64,000 nucleotides of DNA from Stenotrophomonas sp. 364 (GTDB lineage: Bacteria > Pseudomonadota > Gammaproteobacteria > Xanthomonadales > Xanthomonadaceae). The notes beneath the pieces are model-generated. The model had not been told where the DNA came from and did not search any database. It saw only the letters and a program-made list of their open reading frames with translations. Below are positions 1-7,680 of this stretch, one piece after another. The stretch lies in contig NZ_CP047135.1 in NCBI RefSeq assembly GCF_009832905.1, forward strand, positions 1,838,001 to 1,902,000, read 5' to 3'. The position numbers and the translations under genes were made by a program. How positions within the stretch are numbered: the first letter of the stretch is position 1; each line of letters opens with the position of its first letter.

Positions 1-65
1 GTGATCGCGCTCTGCACGCCGACCTGCCGGTACTGCTCGGTGAATTGACGGTTCGAACCGTACAT
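1..65 (-). CDS. fliS: Flagellar export chaperone FliS (5' end only)
   Basis: Only the first 21 codons lie in the window; the gene runs off the left edge. They read MYGSNRQFTEQYRQVGVQSA, the usual FliS N-terminus. FliS binds the flagellin C-terminus in the cytoplasm and prevents early polymerisation. The ATG at 65 is preferred because a GAAGGAG sequence lies about nine bases upstream; an earlier ATG at 72 is out of frame. It follows fliD on the same strand, the standard fliD-fliS order. Confidence 0.85.
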   Translation of the reverse strand, partial: MYGSNRQFTEQYRQVGVQSAI

Positions 66-153
66 CAATCATGTCTCCTTCGTGCGGGGCCGCGTGCCTC
101 GCGAGGTCTGCGGCACCGGGGGTGGAGCCTGCGTTGTTACTGCGTCGGTACCT

Positions 154-181
154 GTATCGGCAGCGTGCGCGATTAACTTGA
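154..181 (-). promoter_or_regulatory. Probable sigma-28 (FliA) promoter for fliS
   Basis: On the minus strand TCAAG is followed, after 15 bases, by GCCGATAC. The spacer is one base longer than in the three best FliA sites of this window (14). It would start transcription near 147, about 80 bases before fliS. Confidence 0.5.
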
Positions 182-198
182 GCACGCTGCCGTAGGGA

Positions 199-1581
199 TC
201 AACCGGCCAGCTGGCTGAGCTGCGCGCTCAGCGAGGAGGTGGTCTGGCTGAGCTTGCCCATCAACGTATCCAGGGCCAGGAACTGCTTCTTGTAGCGCTC
301 TTCGACACCGGCCATGCGCACGTCCAGGGCCTTGCGGCGCTTGTCGATGTCGGTGAGGGTGGCGTTGATGCTCTTGGTGCGCGAGACGAAGGCGCCTTCC
401 TTGCCCACCGTGGTGCTGGTGTAGCCGTCCACCATGTTGAACAGCTTGGCGGCCGCGCCGTCGTCACCGGTCAGGGCTTCGCGCACGGCACCGGCCTTGT
501 TGACCAGGGCCGCTTCGAACTTGGTGCCATCCAGCACCAGGCTGCCATCGGCATTGGGGTAGGCCCGGGTCTGCAGCCCCAGCGTCTTGGGATCCAGGCC
601 GGCCGCGGCCAGGTCCTTGAGCACGCCGCCCATCATGGCGCGCAGTTGGCTGGACGCGCCACGCATCTGCGCATCGCCGGTCAGCGACGACGGCTCCTTG
701 TTCTCGATGTCGTACTTGGTGGCGGTGTTGATCGCGCTGATGGCGCCGTTGTAGGCGGTCACGAAGTCCTGCATGACCTTGCGTGCGGCGGCCACGTCGG
801 TGCTGACGGTGACGGTGCTCTTGCCCTTGGCCTTCAGGTTCAGGGTCAGGCCGGGAACCACGTCGGTGACGGTGTTCTCGCTGGCCACCACTTCAACACC
901 ATCGATGGTGAGCTTGGCATCGGCCGCCGGGGTGCGTTCGGACATGCTGGCCGCCAGGGCGGTCAGGTCGGCATTGCCGGCGCCGGCGCTGAGCTTGATG
1001 GCATTGGCGGTGCCGGACTTCTCCTGCGAGATCGACAGGAACTGGTTGTCGCCCGAGGCGATCAGGGTGGACTGCACGCCCAGGCTGCGGCCGGCCTTTT
1101 CGATCTTGGTGCGGATCGAAGTCAGGGTGTCATCGGCCTCGACCTGGATTTCCAGCGTCTTTTTCTTGTCGCCCACGCCGACGTCCAGCGTCAGGGTTCC
1201 GGCGCCGAAGGTCTTGGTCTTGGGCACGGAGGTGTCGGCGATCCACTTGTTGGCCGTGGCCAGCTGGGTGACGTCGATCTCGTGGCTGCCGGTTGCCGCG
1301 GCGTTGGTGCTGCTGACCGTCAGGATCTCCACGGTGTCGGCCTTGGTCGCACTGACCAGGCGTGCATCGAACGCGGTGGAGGCCTTGAGCGCTTTGAGCG
1401 AGGTGGTCAGCACGTCGAACGCGGACTTGACCGTGCCCACCGCCGACAGCTGCATCTTGGCCTTGGACTGCTGCAGGTTGAGCGCGTTGTCCGCCGGCTT
1501 GCGGTCGGCCGCGACCAGGCTGGCCACCATGCCGGAAATATCCAGTCCCGAACCGATGCCACCATAACCAAAGTCAGCCAC
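199..1581 (-). CDS. fliD: Flagellar filament cap protein FliD (hook-associated protein 2)
   Basis: The 460-residue protein forms the cap at the filament tip that folds and inserts exported flagellin. The N-terminus (GIGSGLDISGMVASLV, about residues 9-24) is the conserved FliD D0 start. The middle holds repeated beta-rich segments of the D2/D3 domains, and the C-terminus is a long heptad-rich helix ending in LSQLAG. Length is normal for the family. It is followed by fliS and preceded by a sigma-54 promoter at 1681-1696, so it appears to be a middle (RpoN) gene rather than part of the flagellin transcript, which ends at the terminator at 1777-1805. Confidence 0.96.
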   Translation of the reverse strand: MADFGYGGIGSGLDISGMVASLVAADRKPADNALNLQQSKAKMQLSAVGTVKSAFDVLTTSLKALKASTAFDARLVSATKADTVEILTVSSTNAAATGSHEIDVTQLATANKWIADTSVPKTKTFGAGTLTLDVGVGDKKKTLEIQVEADDTLTSIRTKIEKAGRSLGVQSTLIASGDNQFLSISQEKSGTANAIKLSAGAGNADLTALAASMSERTPAADAKLTIDGVEVVASENTVTDVVPGLTLNLKAKGKSTVTVSTDVAAARKVMQDFVTAYNGAISAINTATKYDIENKEPSSLTGDAQMRGASSQLRAMMGGVLKDLAAAGLDPKTLGLQTRAYPNADGSLVLDGTKFEAALVNKAGAVREALTGDDGAAAKLFNMVDGYTSTTVGKEGAFVSRTKSINATLTDIDKRRKALDVRMAGVEERYKKQFLALDTLMGKLSQTTSSLSAQLSQLAG

Positions 1582-1680
1582 GTTGTTTCTCCTGTCTGTG
1601 AGCCGCCGCGGGGGTGCCGCGTGGCCGTGCCGTCAACGAATGTAGCGGCCGTAGCCGCCGGGTCTTTAGAACCACGTTGA

Positions 1681-1696
1681 TGCAGGAGTTGTGCCA
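1681..1696 (-). promoter_or_regulatory. Sigma-54 (RpoN) promoter of fliD
   Basis: Minus-strand TGGCACAACTCCTGCA has GG and GC separated by exactly ten bases and a perfect -24 TGGCAC. The expected start is near 1670, about 90 bases before the fliD ATG at 1581. Confidence 0.75.
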
Positions 1697-1715
1697 CTGG
1701 CTCGGCGCGGAAGAA

Positions 1716-1731
1716 TGGCACGCGCTTTGCA
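1716..1731 (+). promoter_or_regulatory. Orphan sigma-54 (RpoN) promoter pointing right
   Basis: Plus-strand TGGCACGCGCTTTGCA matches the full -24/-12 consensus with GG-N10-GC. It is back to back with the fliD promoter 19 bases to its left. No plus-strand gene lies downstream; a transcript starting near 1742 would cross the flagellin terminator and run antisense to the flagellin 3' ends. Confidence 0.6.
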
Positions 1732-1776
1732 GGGGTATCCGGGCGGGACGCAGTACTGGTCCGGCCAGGGGTCTGT

Positions 1777-1805
1777 AAAAAACCCTCCTCCAATGTAGAG
1801 GAGGG
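1777..1805 (-). terminator. Rho-independent terminator of the flagellin array
   Basis: On the minus strand an 8-bp stem (CCCTCCTC / GAGGAGGG) with a 7-base loop is followed by six T. It lies 230 bases after the last flagellin stop codon and before fliD, so it separates the flagellin transcripts from fliD. The rest of 1582-2032 holds the two sigma-54 promoters and no gene. Confidence 0.85.
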
Positions 1806-1996
1806 CTCAGGCTACTGAAAAAGCGGGGGGAGACGAAGCCACCCGGGATGTTCAGTCAAACTAACAGCGCTGATAACGGTTCTGCCGCAGGGGCGGGCCA
1901 TGGCCACGGGGATGTGGCTGCCGGGAGAGAGAGTCCGGCCCATGGCCATGGCCCGTTCCTGCGTGACGTTTGAACGGATGTTTCGGGGTTTGCCCG

Positions 1997-2020
1997 CGCC
2001 GCCGGCGGTTGCCGGCGGCG
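1997..2020 (-). terminator. GC-rich hairpin after flagellin gene 4 of the array
   Basis: Ten-base arms (CGCCGCCGGC / GCCGGCGGCG) enclose GGTT twelve bases past the stop codon. There is no T run, so it may act as an RNA stabiliser or attenuator rather than a strong terminator. Confidence 0.5.
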
Positions 2021-2032
2021 TGGACGCGTGGA

Positions 2033-3208
2033 TCAGCGCAGCAGGCTGAGCACGTTCTGCGGCACCTGGTTGGCCTGGGCCAGCATGGCCGTACCGGCCT
2101 GCTGCAGGATCTGGGTGCGGGTCAGCTCTGCGGTTTCCTTGGCGAAGTCGGTATCGCGGATGCGGCTACGCGATGCCGAGAGGTTCTCCGTGGAGGTCTG
2201 CAGGTTGGCCACAACCGAGGTGAAGCGGTTCTGGATGGCACCGAGGTCGGCGCGGGTGTTGTTGATCGAGCTCAGGGCCTTGTCGACAACTTCCAGCGCC
2301 TGCTGTGCACCCTTGACCGTGGAGATGTCGATCTTGTCGGCATACACCTTGGTCGGCGCGGCACCCGCGGTGTAGTCCGCGGCGGTGGTGGTGAACGCGG
2401 TGAATGCGCCGCTGCTGTTGACACTGTCCTTCACCGAGCTCAGCGTCACCGCACCGGCGGCGTCAGCTTCGGCATACACACCGGCTTCGCCGATCTTGGC
2501 ATTGATGGCCGTTGCAATGGCCTTGCCGGTAGCGGCCTGGTTGGCCGCCTCATCGCCGACGCTCTTGACCGTCATCGCGTCGAACTTGACCACGGTGCCC
2601 TTGCTGTCGGTGATGGTGAACGCCGCAACGGCGGTGTCGGTGTCATCGGCGGCGGTGGTCGAGGCAGCGATGGTGCCGGTGGCGAACTGCGCGCCACCCA
2701 GTGCATTGGTCTTGGCGTCCACCACCTTGTCGATGGCAATGGCCTGGCCGGCGTTGGCGCCCACCTGGAACAGCTGGCTGGAGAACGAGCCGTCCAGCAG
2801 CTTGGTGCCGTTGAAGTCGGACTGCTTGGCCACGCGGTCGATTTCGCTGACCAGCTGGGTCACTTCGGCCTGCAGGGCCTTGCGGTCACTGGCCGAGTTG
2901 GTGGCGTTGGAGGCCTGCACCGACAGTTCGCGGACGCGCTGCAGGTTGTTGCCGATTTCGGTCAGCGAACCTTCGGCGACCTGGGCCAGCGAAATGCCGT
3001 CGTTGGCATTGCGGATGGCCACGTCGGTGCCGCGGATCTGAGTGCCGAAGCGCTCGGAGATGGCCAGGCCGGCGGCATCGTCCTTGGCGCTGTTGATGCG
3101 CGAACCGGACGACAGACGCTGGATGGTGGTGGCCAGGGAGCTGCCGCTGGTGCTCAGGTTACGCTGAGCATTCAACGACATCGTATTGGTGTTGATGACT
3201 TGTGCCAT
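2033..3208 (-). CDS. fliC: Flagellin (distal copy of four)
   Basis: The 391-residue filament subunit starts MAQVINTNTMSLNAQRNLST and ends VPQNVLSLLR, the conserved D0 ends that pack into the filament core. Residues 1 to about 170 and the last 90 or so are nearly identical to the other three copies. The central, surface-exposed D2 region (about 172-300) is different and rich in Ala, Thr, Asp and Lys. A GAAGGAA ribosome site precedes the ATG. There is no sigma-28 site in the 79-bp gap upstream, so it probably depends on read-through from the promoter at 7062-7088 or on an unseen promoter. Confidence 0.96.
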   Translation of the reverse strand: MAQVINTNTMSLNAQRNLSTSGSSLATTIQRLSSGSRINSAKDDAAGLAISERFGTQIRGTDVAIRNANDGISLAQVAEGSLTEIGNNLQRVRELSVQASNATNSASDRKALQAEVTQLVSEIDRVAKQSDFNGTKLLDGSFSSQLFQVGANAGQAIAIDKVVDAKTNALGGAQFATGTIAASTTAADDTDTAVAAFTITDSKGTVVKFDAMTVKSVGDEAANQAATGKAIATAINAKIGEAGVYAEADAAGAVTLSSVKDSVNSSGAFTAFTTTAADYTAGAAPTKVYADKIDISTVKGAQQALEVVDKALSSINNTRADLGAIQNRFTSVVANLQTSTENLSASRSRIRDTDFAKETAELTRTQILQQAGTAMLAQANQVPQNVLSLLR

Positions 3209-3246
3209 GGTGTTTCCTTCGGGCGTACGTGGAGCGTGGTGCGGTG

Positions 3247-3274
3247 GAAGCGGCGCCGGTTGCCCGGCGCCTTC
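3247..3274 (-). terminator. GC-rich hairpin between flagellin genes
   Basis: GGCGCCGG / CCGGCGCC arms around TTGC, flanked by pairing GAAG/CTTC, lie directly after a flagellin stop codon. There is no T run. Its position matches the hairpins after two other flagellin genes. Confidence 0.45.
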
Positions 3275-3287
3275 GAATCACGCGGGA

Positions 3288-4445
3288 TCAGCGCAGCAGG
3301 CTGAGCACGTTCTGCGGCACCTGGTTGGCCTGGGCCAGCATGGCCGTACCGGCCTGCTGCAGGATCTGGGTGCGGGTCAGCTCTGCGGTTTCCTTGGCGA
3401 AATCGGTATCGCGGATGCGGCTACGCGAGGCCGACAGGTTCTCCGTGGAGGTCTGCAGGTTGGCAACGACCGAGGTGAAGCGGTTCTGCACGGCGCCCAG
3501 GTCGGCGCGGGTGTTGTTGATCGAGCTCAGGGCGTTGTCGACCAGCGACAGTGCCTTCTGCGCACCGGTCACCGTGGACACGTCCAGGTTGGCGACATTG
3601 GCGGTGGTCACAGCGGCATCGGCCGTCTGCGCAAAGCCAGCCGCGCCGGTCAGGGTGATGTCGCCGTCGGCCATGGCCACGCCGTCCTTGACCTGGGTGA
3701 CCACGATCTTGCCCGTGTCATCCAGCTCTGCCAGCACGCCGGTTTCGCCGAGCTTGGAGTTGATGGCGGTGACGGCAGCCTTGTTCTGGTCGGCCACGGT
3801 CGCGCCGCTCTTCAGTTCGATCTTGTCCAGCGTGACGGTGGCCGAACCGACCTTGATGGTGCCGGTCAGGGTGGCATCGGCGGTCAGGGCGGCCGTCGCA
3901 TCAGCCACCTTGCCGGTAGCGAAGGTCGACGTACCCAGCTTGGCGGTCGTGGCATCGACGATCTTGTCGATGGCGATCGCCTGGCCGGCGTTGGCGCCGA
4001 CCTGGAACAGCTGGCTGGAGAACGAGCCGTCCAGCAGCTTGGTGCCGTTGAAGTCGGACTGCTTGGCGACGCGGTCGATTTCGCTGACCAGCTGGGTGAC
4101 TTCGGCCTGCAGGGCCTTGCGGTCACTGGCCGAGTTGGTGGCGTTGGAGGACTGCACGGCCAGTTCGCGGACGCGCTGCAGGTTGTTGCCGATTTCGGTC
4201 AGCGAACCTTCTGCAACCTGGGCCAGCGAGATGCCGTCGTTGGCATTGCGGATGGCCACGTCGGTGCCGCGGATCTGGGTGCCGAAACGCTCGGAGATGG
4301 CCAGGCCAGCCGCGTCGTCCTTGGCGCTGTTGATGCGCGAACCCGACGACAGGCGCTGGATGGTGGTGGCCAGCGAGCTGCCGCTGGTGCTCAGGTTACG
4401 CTGAGCATTCAACGACATCGTGTTGGTGTTGATGACTTGTGCCAT
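3288..4445 (-). CDS. fliC: Flagellin (third copy in transcription order)
   Basis: The 385-residue flagellin has the same N- and C-terminal D0/D1 domains as its neighbours, with small changes such as AVQSSNATN in place of AVQASNATN. Its central region (about 172-295) is the shortest and is unlike those of the other copies, with TLTGTIKVGSATVTLDKIEL-type strands. A GAAGGAA ribosome site is present. It sits 87 bp downstream of the next copy, separated by a strong hairpin at 4491-4519. Intrinsic differences confined to the exposed domain suggest diversification of filament surface with conversion of the core. Confidence 0.96.
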   Translation of the reverse strand: MAQVINTNTMSLNAQRNLSTSGSSLATTIQRLSSGSRINSAKDDAAGLAISERFGTQIRGTDVAIRNANDGISLAQVAEGSLTEIGNNLQRVRELAVQSSNATNSASDRKALQAEVTQLVSEIDRVAKQSDFNGTKLLDGSFSSQLFQVGANAGQAIAIDKIVDATTAKLGTSTFATGKVADATAALTADATLTGTIKVGSATVTLDKIELKSGATVADQNKAAVTAINSKLGETGVLAELDDTGKIVVTQVKDGVAMADGDITLTGAAGFAQTADAAVTTANVANLDVSTVTGAQKALSLVDNALSSINNTRADLGAVQNRFTSVVANLQTSTENLSASRSRIRDTDFAKETAELTRTQILQQAGTAMLAQANQVPQNVLSLLR

Positions 4446-4490
4446 GGAAGTTCCTTCAGGCGTGGGTGGAGCGTTGGACGTCGGTGTCGA

Positions 4491-4519
4491 TGCCGGCGCC
4501 GGTCACGCCGGCGCCGGCA
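4491..4519 (-). terminator. Strong intergenic hairpin between flagellin genes
   Basis: Arms of 12 bases (TGCCGGCGCCGG / CCGGCGCCGGCA) enclose TCACG. Each arm contains its own palindrome, so alternative folds are possible. There is no T run on either strand. Confidence 0.5.
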
Positions 4520-4532
4520 CTGCAGGCGGGGA

Positions 4533-5729
4533 TCAGCGCAGCAGGCTGAGCACGTTCTGCGGCACCTGGTTGGCCTGGGCCAGCATGGCCGTACCGGCCT
4601 GCTGCAGGATCTGGGTGCGGGTCAGCTCTGCGGTTTCCTTGGCGAAGTCGGTATCGCGGATGCGGCTACGCGAGGCCGACAGGTTCTCCGTGGAGGTCTG
4701 CAGGTTGGCCACGACCGAGGTGAAGCGGTTCTGCACGGCGCCGAGGTCGGCACGGGTGCTGTTGATCGAGCCCAGCGCCTTGTCGACGATTTCCAGCGCC
4801 TGCTGTGCACCCTTGACGGTGCTGACATCCAGGTCGCTGGCGAACTTGTTGGCCGGTGCGGCGGCGGCGGCCGTGGCGGTGAAGGTCGGTGCGGCGGCGC
4901 CGCCGGTCCAGGTGCCCGGAGTGGCCGTGATCGCCTTGAAGGTGCCGTCGGTGTTGACGCTGTCCTTGACCGAGGTCAGAGTGACAGCATCGCCTGCGGC
5001 GTTGACCTCGGCGAAGACGCCGGTTTCACCGATCTTGGCGTTGATCGCGCTGACCACCGCTTCGCGGGAGGCCTTGCCGGTAGCGGCCAGGTCGGCACCC
5101 TGCTTGACCTCGACATCGGCGATGTCCACGCCGTTGATCTTCATGCCGGTGATCTTGAAATCGGCATTGGCGGCCGGGTTGGCCAGGGCCAGCGAGTTGC
5201 TGTCGAACTTGGCACCGCCCAGGGCGTTGGCCTTGGCGTCCACCACCTTGTCGATGGCGATCGCCTGGCCGGCGTTGGCACCGACCTGGAACAGCTGGCT
5301 GGAGAACGAGCCGTCCAGCAGCTTGGTGCCGTTGAAGTCGGACTGCTTGGCGACGCGGTCGATTTCGCTGACCAGCTGGGTCACTTCGGCCTGCAGGGCC
5401 TTGCGGTCGCTGGCCGAGTTGGTGGCGTTGGAGGCCTGCACGGCCAGTTCACGGACGCGCTGCAGGTTGTTGCCGATTTCGGTCAGCGAGCCTTCGGCGA
5501 CCTGGGCCAGCGAGATGCCGTCGTTGGCATTGCGGATGGCCACGTCGGTGCCGCGGATCTGGGTGCCGAAGCGCTCGGAGATCGCCAGGCCAGCCGCGTC
5601 GTCCTTGGCGCTGTTGATGCGCGAACCGGACGACAGACGCTGGATGGTGGTGGCCAGGGAGCTGCCGCTGGTGCTCAGGTTACGCTGAGCATTCAACGAC
5701 ATCGTGTTGGTATTGATGACTTGTGCCAT
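4533..5729 (-). CDS. fliC: Flagellin (second copy in transcription order)
   Basis: This 398-residue flagellin is the longest of the four. The conserved core (residues 1-170 and the C-terminal 90) matches the copies at 2033 and 3288. The extra length is in the exposed region, which includes an alanine-rich run ending in AAAAAPANKFASDLDVST. It starts 72 bases after the stop of the promoter-proximal copy. No sigma-28 motif was found in that gap. Export needs FliS, which is encoded beyond fliD at the left edge of the window. Confidence 0.96.
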   Translation of the reverse strand: MAQVINTNTMSLNAQRNLSTSGSSLATTIQRLSSGSRINSAKDDAAGLAISERFGTQIRGTDVAIRNANDGISLAQVAEGSLTEIGNNLQRVRELAVQASNATNSASDRKALQAEVTQLVSEIDRVAKQSDFNGTKLLDGSFSSQLFQVGANAGQAIAIDKVVDAKANALGGAKFDSNSLALANPAANADFKITGMKINGVDIADVEVKQGADLAATGKASREAVVSAINAKIGETGVFAEVNAAGDAVTLTSVKDSVNTDGTFKAITATPGTWTGGAAAPTFTATAAAAAPANKFASDLDVSTVKGAQQALEIVDKALGSINSTRADLGAVQNRFTSVVANLQTSTENLSASRSRIRDTDFAKETAELTRTQILQQAGTAMLAQANQVPQNVLSLLR

Positions 5730-5801
5730 GGGAAGAGGTCCTTGAGCGGTTGCACGTGATTTGGGTTAGACGCTCATGACGTGCTTCAGGAGCGGCTCAT
5801 G

Positions 5802-6968
5802 TCAGCGCTGCAACAGGCTGAGCACGTTCTGCGGCACCTGGTTGGCCTGGGCCAGCATGGCCGTACCGGCCTGCTGCAGGATCTGGGTGCGGGTCAGCTC
5901 TGCGGTTTCCTTGGCGAAGTCGGTATCGCGGATGCGGCTGCGCGAGGCGGACAGGTTTTCCGAGGAGGTCTGCAGGTTTGCGACAACGGAAGTGAAGCGG
6001 TTCTGGATCGCGCCGAGGTCGGCGCGGACGCTGTTTACCGATTCCAGTGCCTTGTCGACAATTTCCAGCGCCTTCTGTGCACCGATGTAGGACGAGACAT
6101 CCAGGTCCTGCACGAAGCTGGAGGTGGCGGTGGCGGCAACCGAGCTGGGCGCGGCGGCGGTGGAATCGGCCAGGCCGAGCTGGGCGGCGCCGTCGATGAC
6201 CAGGTCGCGGTCGGCCTGGACCGAGGTGAGCTTCAGGCGGTGGGTGTCGGGGGTGCCGGCGGTGGTGACCACTTCGGCATAGACACCGGCTTCGCCGATC
6301 TTGCTGTTGATCTGGGCAGCGGCGGAGGCGGCAAACTCGGCGGTGGTCTTGCCGGTGATGGTGCCGATGGCGGCGCCGTTGATGGTGACGCCGGTCAGGT
6401 CGGTGATGGTGGCGACGTCGGCGGTGCTGTCCACGGGGGCGGCGAACTTGGCGTTGCCCAGCGAGCTGGCCTTGGCGTCGACCACGTTGTTGATGGCGAT
6501 GGCCTGGCCGGCGTTGGCGCCGACCTGGAACAGCTGGCTGGTGAAGCTGCCGTCGAGCAGTTTGGTGCCGTTGAAGTCGGACTGCTTGGCCACGCGGTCG
6601 ATTTCGCTGACCAGCTGGGTGACTTCGGCCTGGAGGGCCTTGCGGTCGCTGGCGGAGTTGGTGGCGTTGGAGGCCTGGACGGCCAGTTCGCGGACGCGCT
6701 GCAGGTTGTTGCCGATTTCGCTCAGGGAGCCTTCGGCGACCTGGGCCAGCGAGATGCCGTCGTTGGCATTGCGGATGGCGACGTCGGTGCCGCGGATCTG
6801 GGTGCCGAAGCGCTCGCTGATGGCCAGGCCGGCGGCGTCGTCTTTCGCGCTGTTGATGCGCAGACCAGACGAGAGGCGCTGGATGGTGGTAGCGAGCGAG
6901 CTGCCGCTGGTGCTCAGGTTGCGCTGAGCGTTGAGCGACATCGTATTGGTGTTGATTACCTGTGCCAT
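5802..6968 (-). CDS. fliC: Flagellin (promoter-proximal copy, most divergent)
   Basis: This 388-residue copy lies directly behind the sigma-28 promoter at 7062-7088. It keeps the common flagellin ends but is the outlier: SSGLRINSAKDD instead of SSGSRINSAKDD near residue 36, SLSEIG instead of SLTEIG, SFTSQLF instead of SFSSQLF, and a C-terminus LSLLQR with one extra residue. The exposed middle (about 172-300) is unique. In multi-flagellin filaments the proximal gene often encodes a distinct segment or the main subunit; which applies here is inference. Confidence 0.96.
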   Translation of the reverse strand: MAQVINTNTMSLNAQRNLSTSGSSLATTIQRLSSGLRINSAKDDAAGLAISERFGTQIRGTDVAIRNANDGISLAQVAEGSLSEIGNNLQRVRELAVQASNATNSASDRKALQAEVTQLVSEIDRVAKQSDFNGTKLLDGSFTSQLFQVGANAGQAIAINNVVDAKASSLGNAKFAAPVDSTADVATITDLTGVTINGAAIGTITGKTTAEFAASAAAQINSKIGEAGVYAEVVTTAGTPDTHRLKLTSVQADRDLVIDGAAQLGLADSTAAAPSSVAATATSSFVQDLDVSSYIGAQKALEIVDKALESVNSVRADLGAIQNRFTSVVANLQTSSENLSASRSRIRDTDFAKETAELTRTQILQQAGTAMLAQANQVPQNVLSLLQR

Positions 6969-7061
6969 GGGTCGTCTCCCTTATTGGAATCCCGGTGGTG
7001 AATGGAACGAAGCGCCGCCGTTTTTTTTTGTTTGGCTGTGTGCTTCGCTGTTGCCAAATCA

Positions 7062-7088
7062 ATAACGGCGCTTTGTCAACAACCTTTA
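7062..7088 (-). promoter_or_regulatory. Sigma-28 (FliA) promoter of the flagellin array
   Basis: Minus-strand TAAAG, 14 bases, GCCGTTAT. The same -10 octamer and spacing occur at the flgM promoter. The start is expected near 7055, giving an 85-base leader that contains nine consecutive A (7020-7029 region). Confidence 0.85.
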
Positions 7089-7225
7089 GGCGGAAATTTC
7101 GCTGGGGTTGCCGGTGCTGCCGTCCGGGGCCTTGGCTGTGCACCCCGATAGAAGGGTTAACGGCGCGGGAGGCGGAAATTGAAGGGGTTTTCACGCGTAT
7201 CGCCGGGCGCGGCCGGGCTCGCGCC

Positions 7226-7288
7226 GTAGAGCCGGGCTCTGCCCGGCTTGCATCCACAGCTCGACGTAGAGCCGGGCTCTGCCCGGCT
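7226..7288 (+). repeat. Two direct SMAG/GTAG REP units
   Basis: Two 23-base units beginning GTAGAGCCGGGCTC and ending GCCCGGCT lie at 7226-7248 and 7266-7288, a 40-base period that includes the shared flank TGCATCCACAGC. This is the SMAG family of S. maltophilia. The surrounding 6969-7680 gap (712 bases) has no gene. Confidence 0.85.
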
Positions 7289-7337
7289 TGCATCCACAGC
7301 CACAGCCAAAGCCAAGCGCCGCATCGGCCACGTCCAG

Positions 7338-7536
7338 GGAGGCCCGGCCCGGGTGGGCCGGCGGGACACGCCGTAAACCTCGCTCCGCGGTCCGGCCCAG
7401 CCGCTGGCGGCTGTGCGTTCAGTCGCATGCGAGGCAGTGCCTCGCGAGCAATGCGTCTTCACCCCTGGGGGCTCGTGGGCGCCATCCATGGCGCCCAACG
7501 GTCCCGCCAACCCACTCGGGCCGGGCCGGGCCTTCC
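7338..7536 (+). repeat. Dispersed palindromic element, copy A (interrupted core)
   Basis: Imperfectly complementary arms at about 7338-7367 and 7501-7536 flank a core that begins ACACGCCGTAAAC and ends with GGGCGCCATCCATGGCGCCC AACG. The core is shared with copies at 18444 and 18840, but the arm sequence is specific to this copy. About 80 bases are inserted inside the core here (near 7380-7460), with their own small hairpins. Confidence 0.7.
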
Positions 7537-7614
7537 TGAGTAGGTCGGCGCGCAAGCAAGGGGCGGTAGAGCAGGGCATCGGCTGCGGCGCGGGCGCATT
7601 CGAAGACGCACAAC

Positions 7615-7648
7615 AAAAAAAGGCCGCGATGCTGTTCGCATCGCGGCC
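7615..7648 (-). terminator. Rho-independent terminator after flgL
   Basis: On the minus strand GGCCGCGATGC and GCATCGCGGCC form a perfect 11-bp stem with a 5-base loop followed by seven T. It closes the flgG-flgL transcript 33 bases after the flgL stop. Confidence 0.93.
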
Positions 7649-7680
7649 TTCAGGCCTTCATGGCATTTCGTAACGCGCTG

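Noticed and set aside
3186..5759. Very long plus-strand frame opposite the flagellin genes
   Set aside because: It mirrors the codon pattern of the flagellins and repeats with them; typical antisense openness in GC-rich coding DNA, with no recognisable protein.
7041..7057. Possible sigma-54 site before the first flagellin (TTGGCAACAGCGAAGCA, GG-N10-GC)
   Set aside because: The -12 box is AAGCA instead of TTGCA and a much better sigma-28 promoter lies at the same place; not called without expression data.
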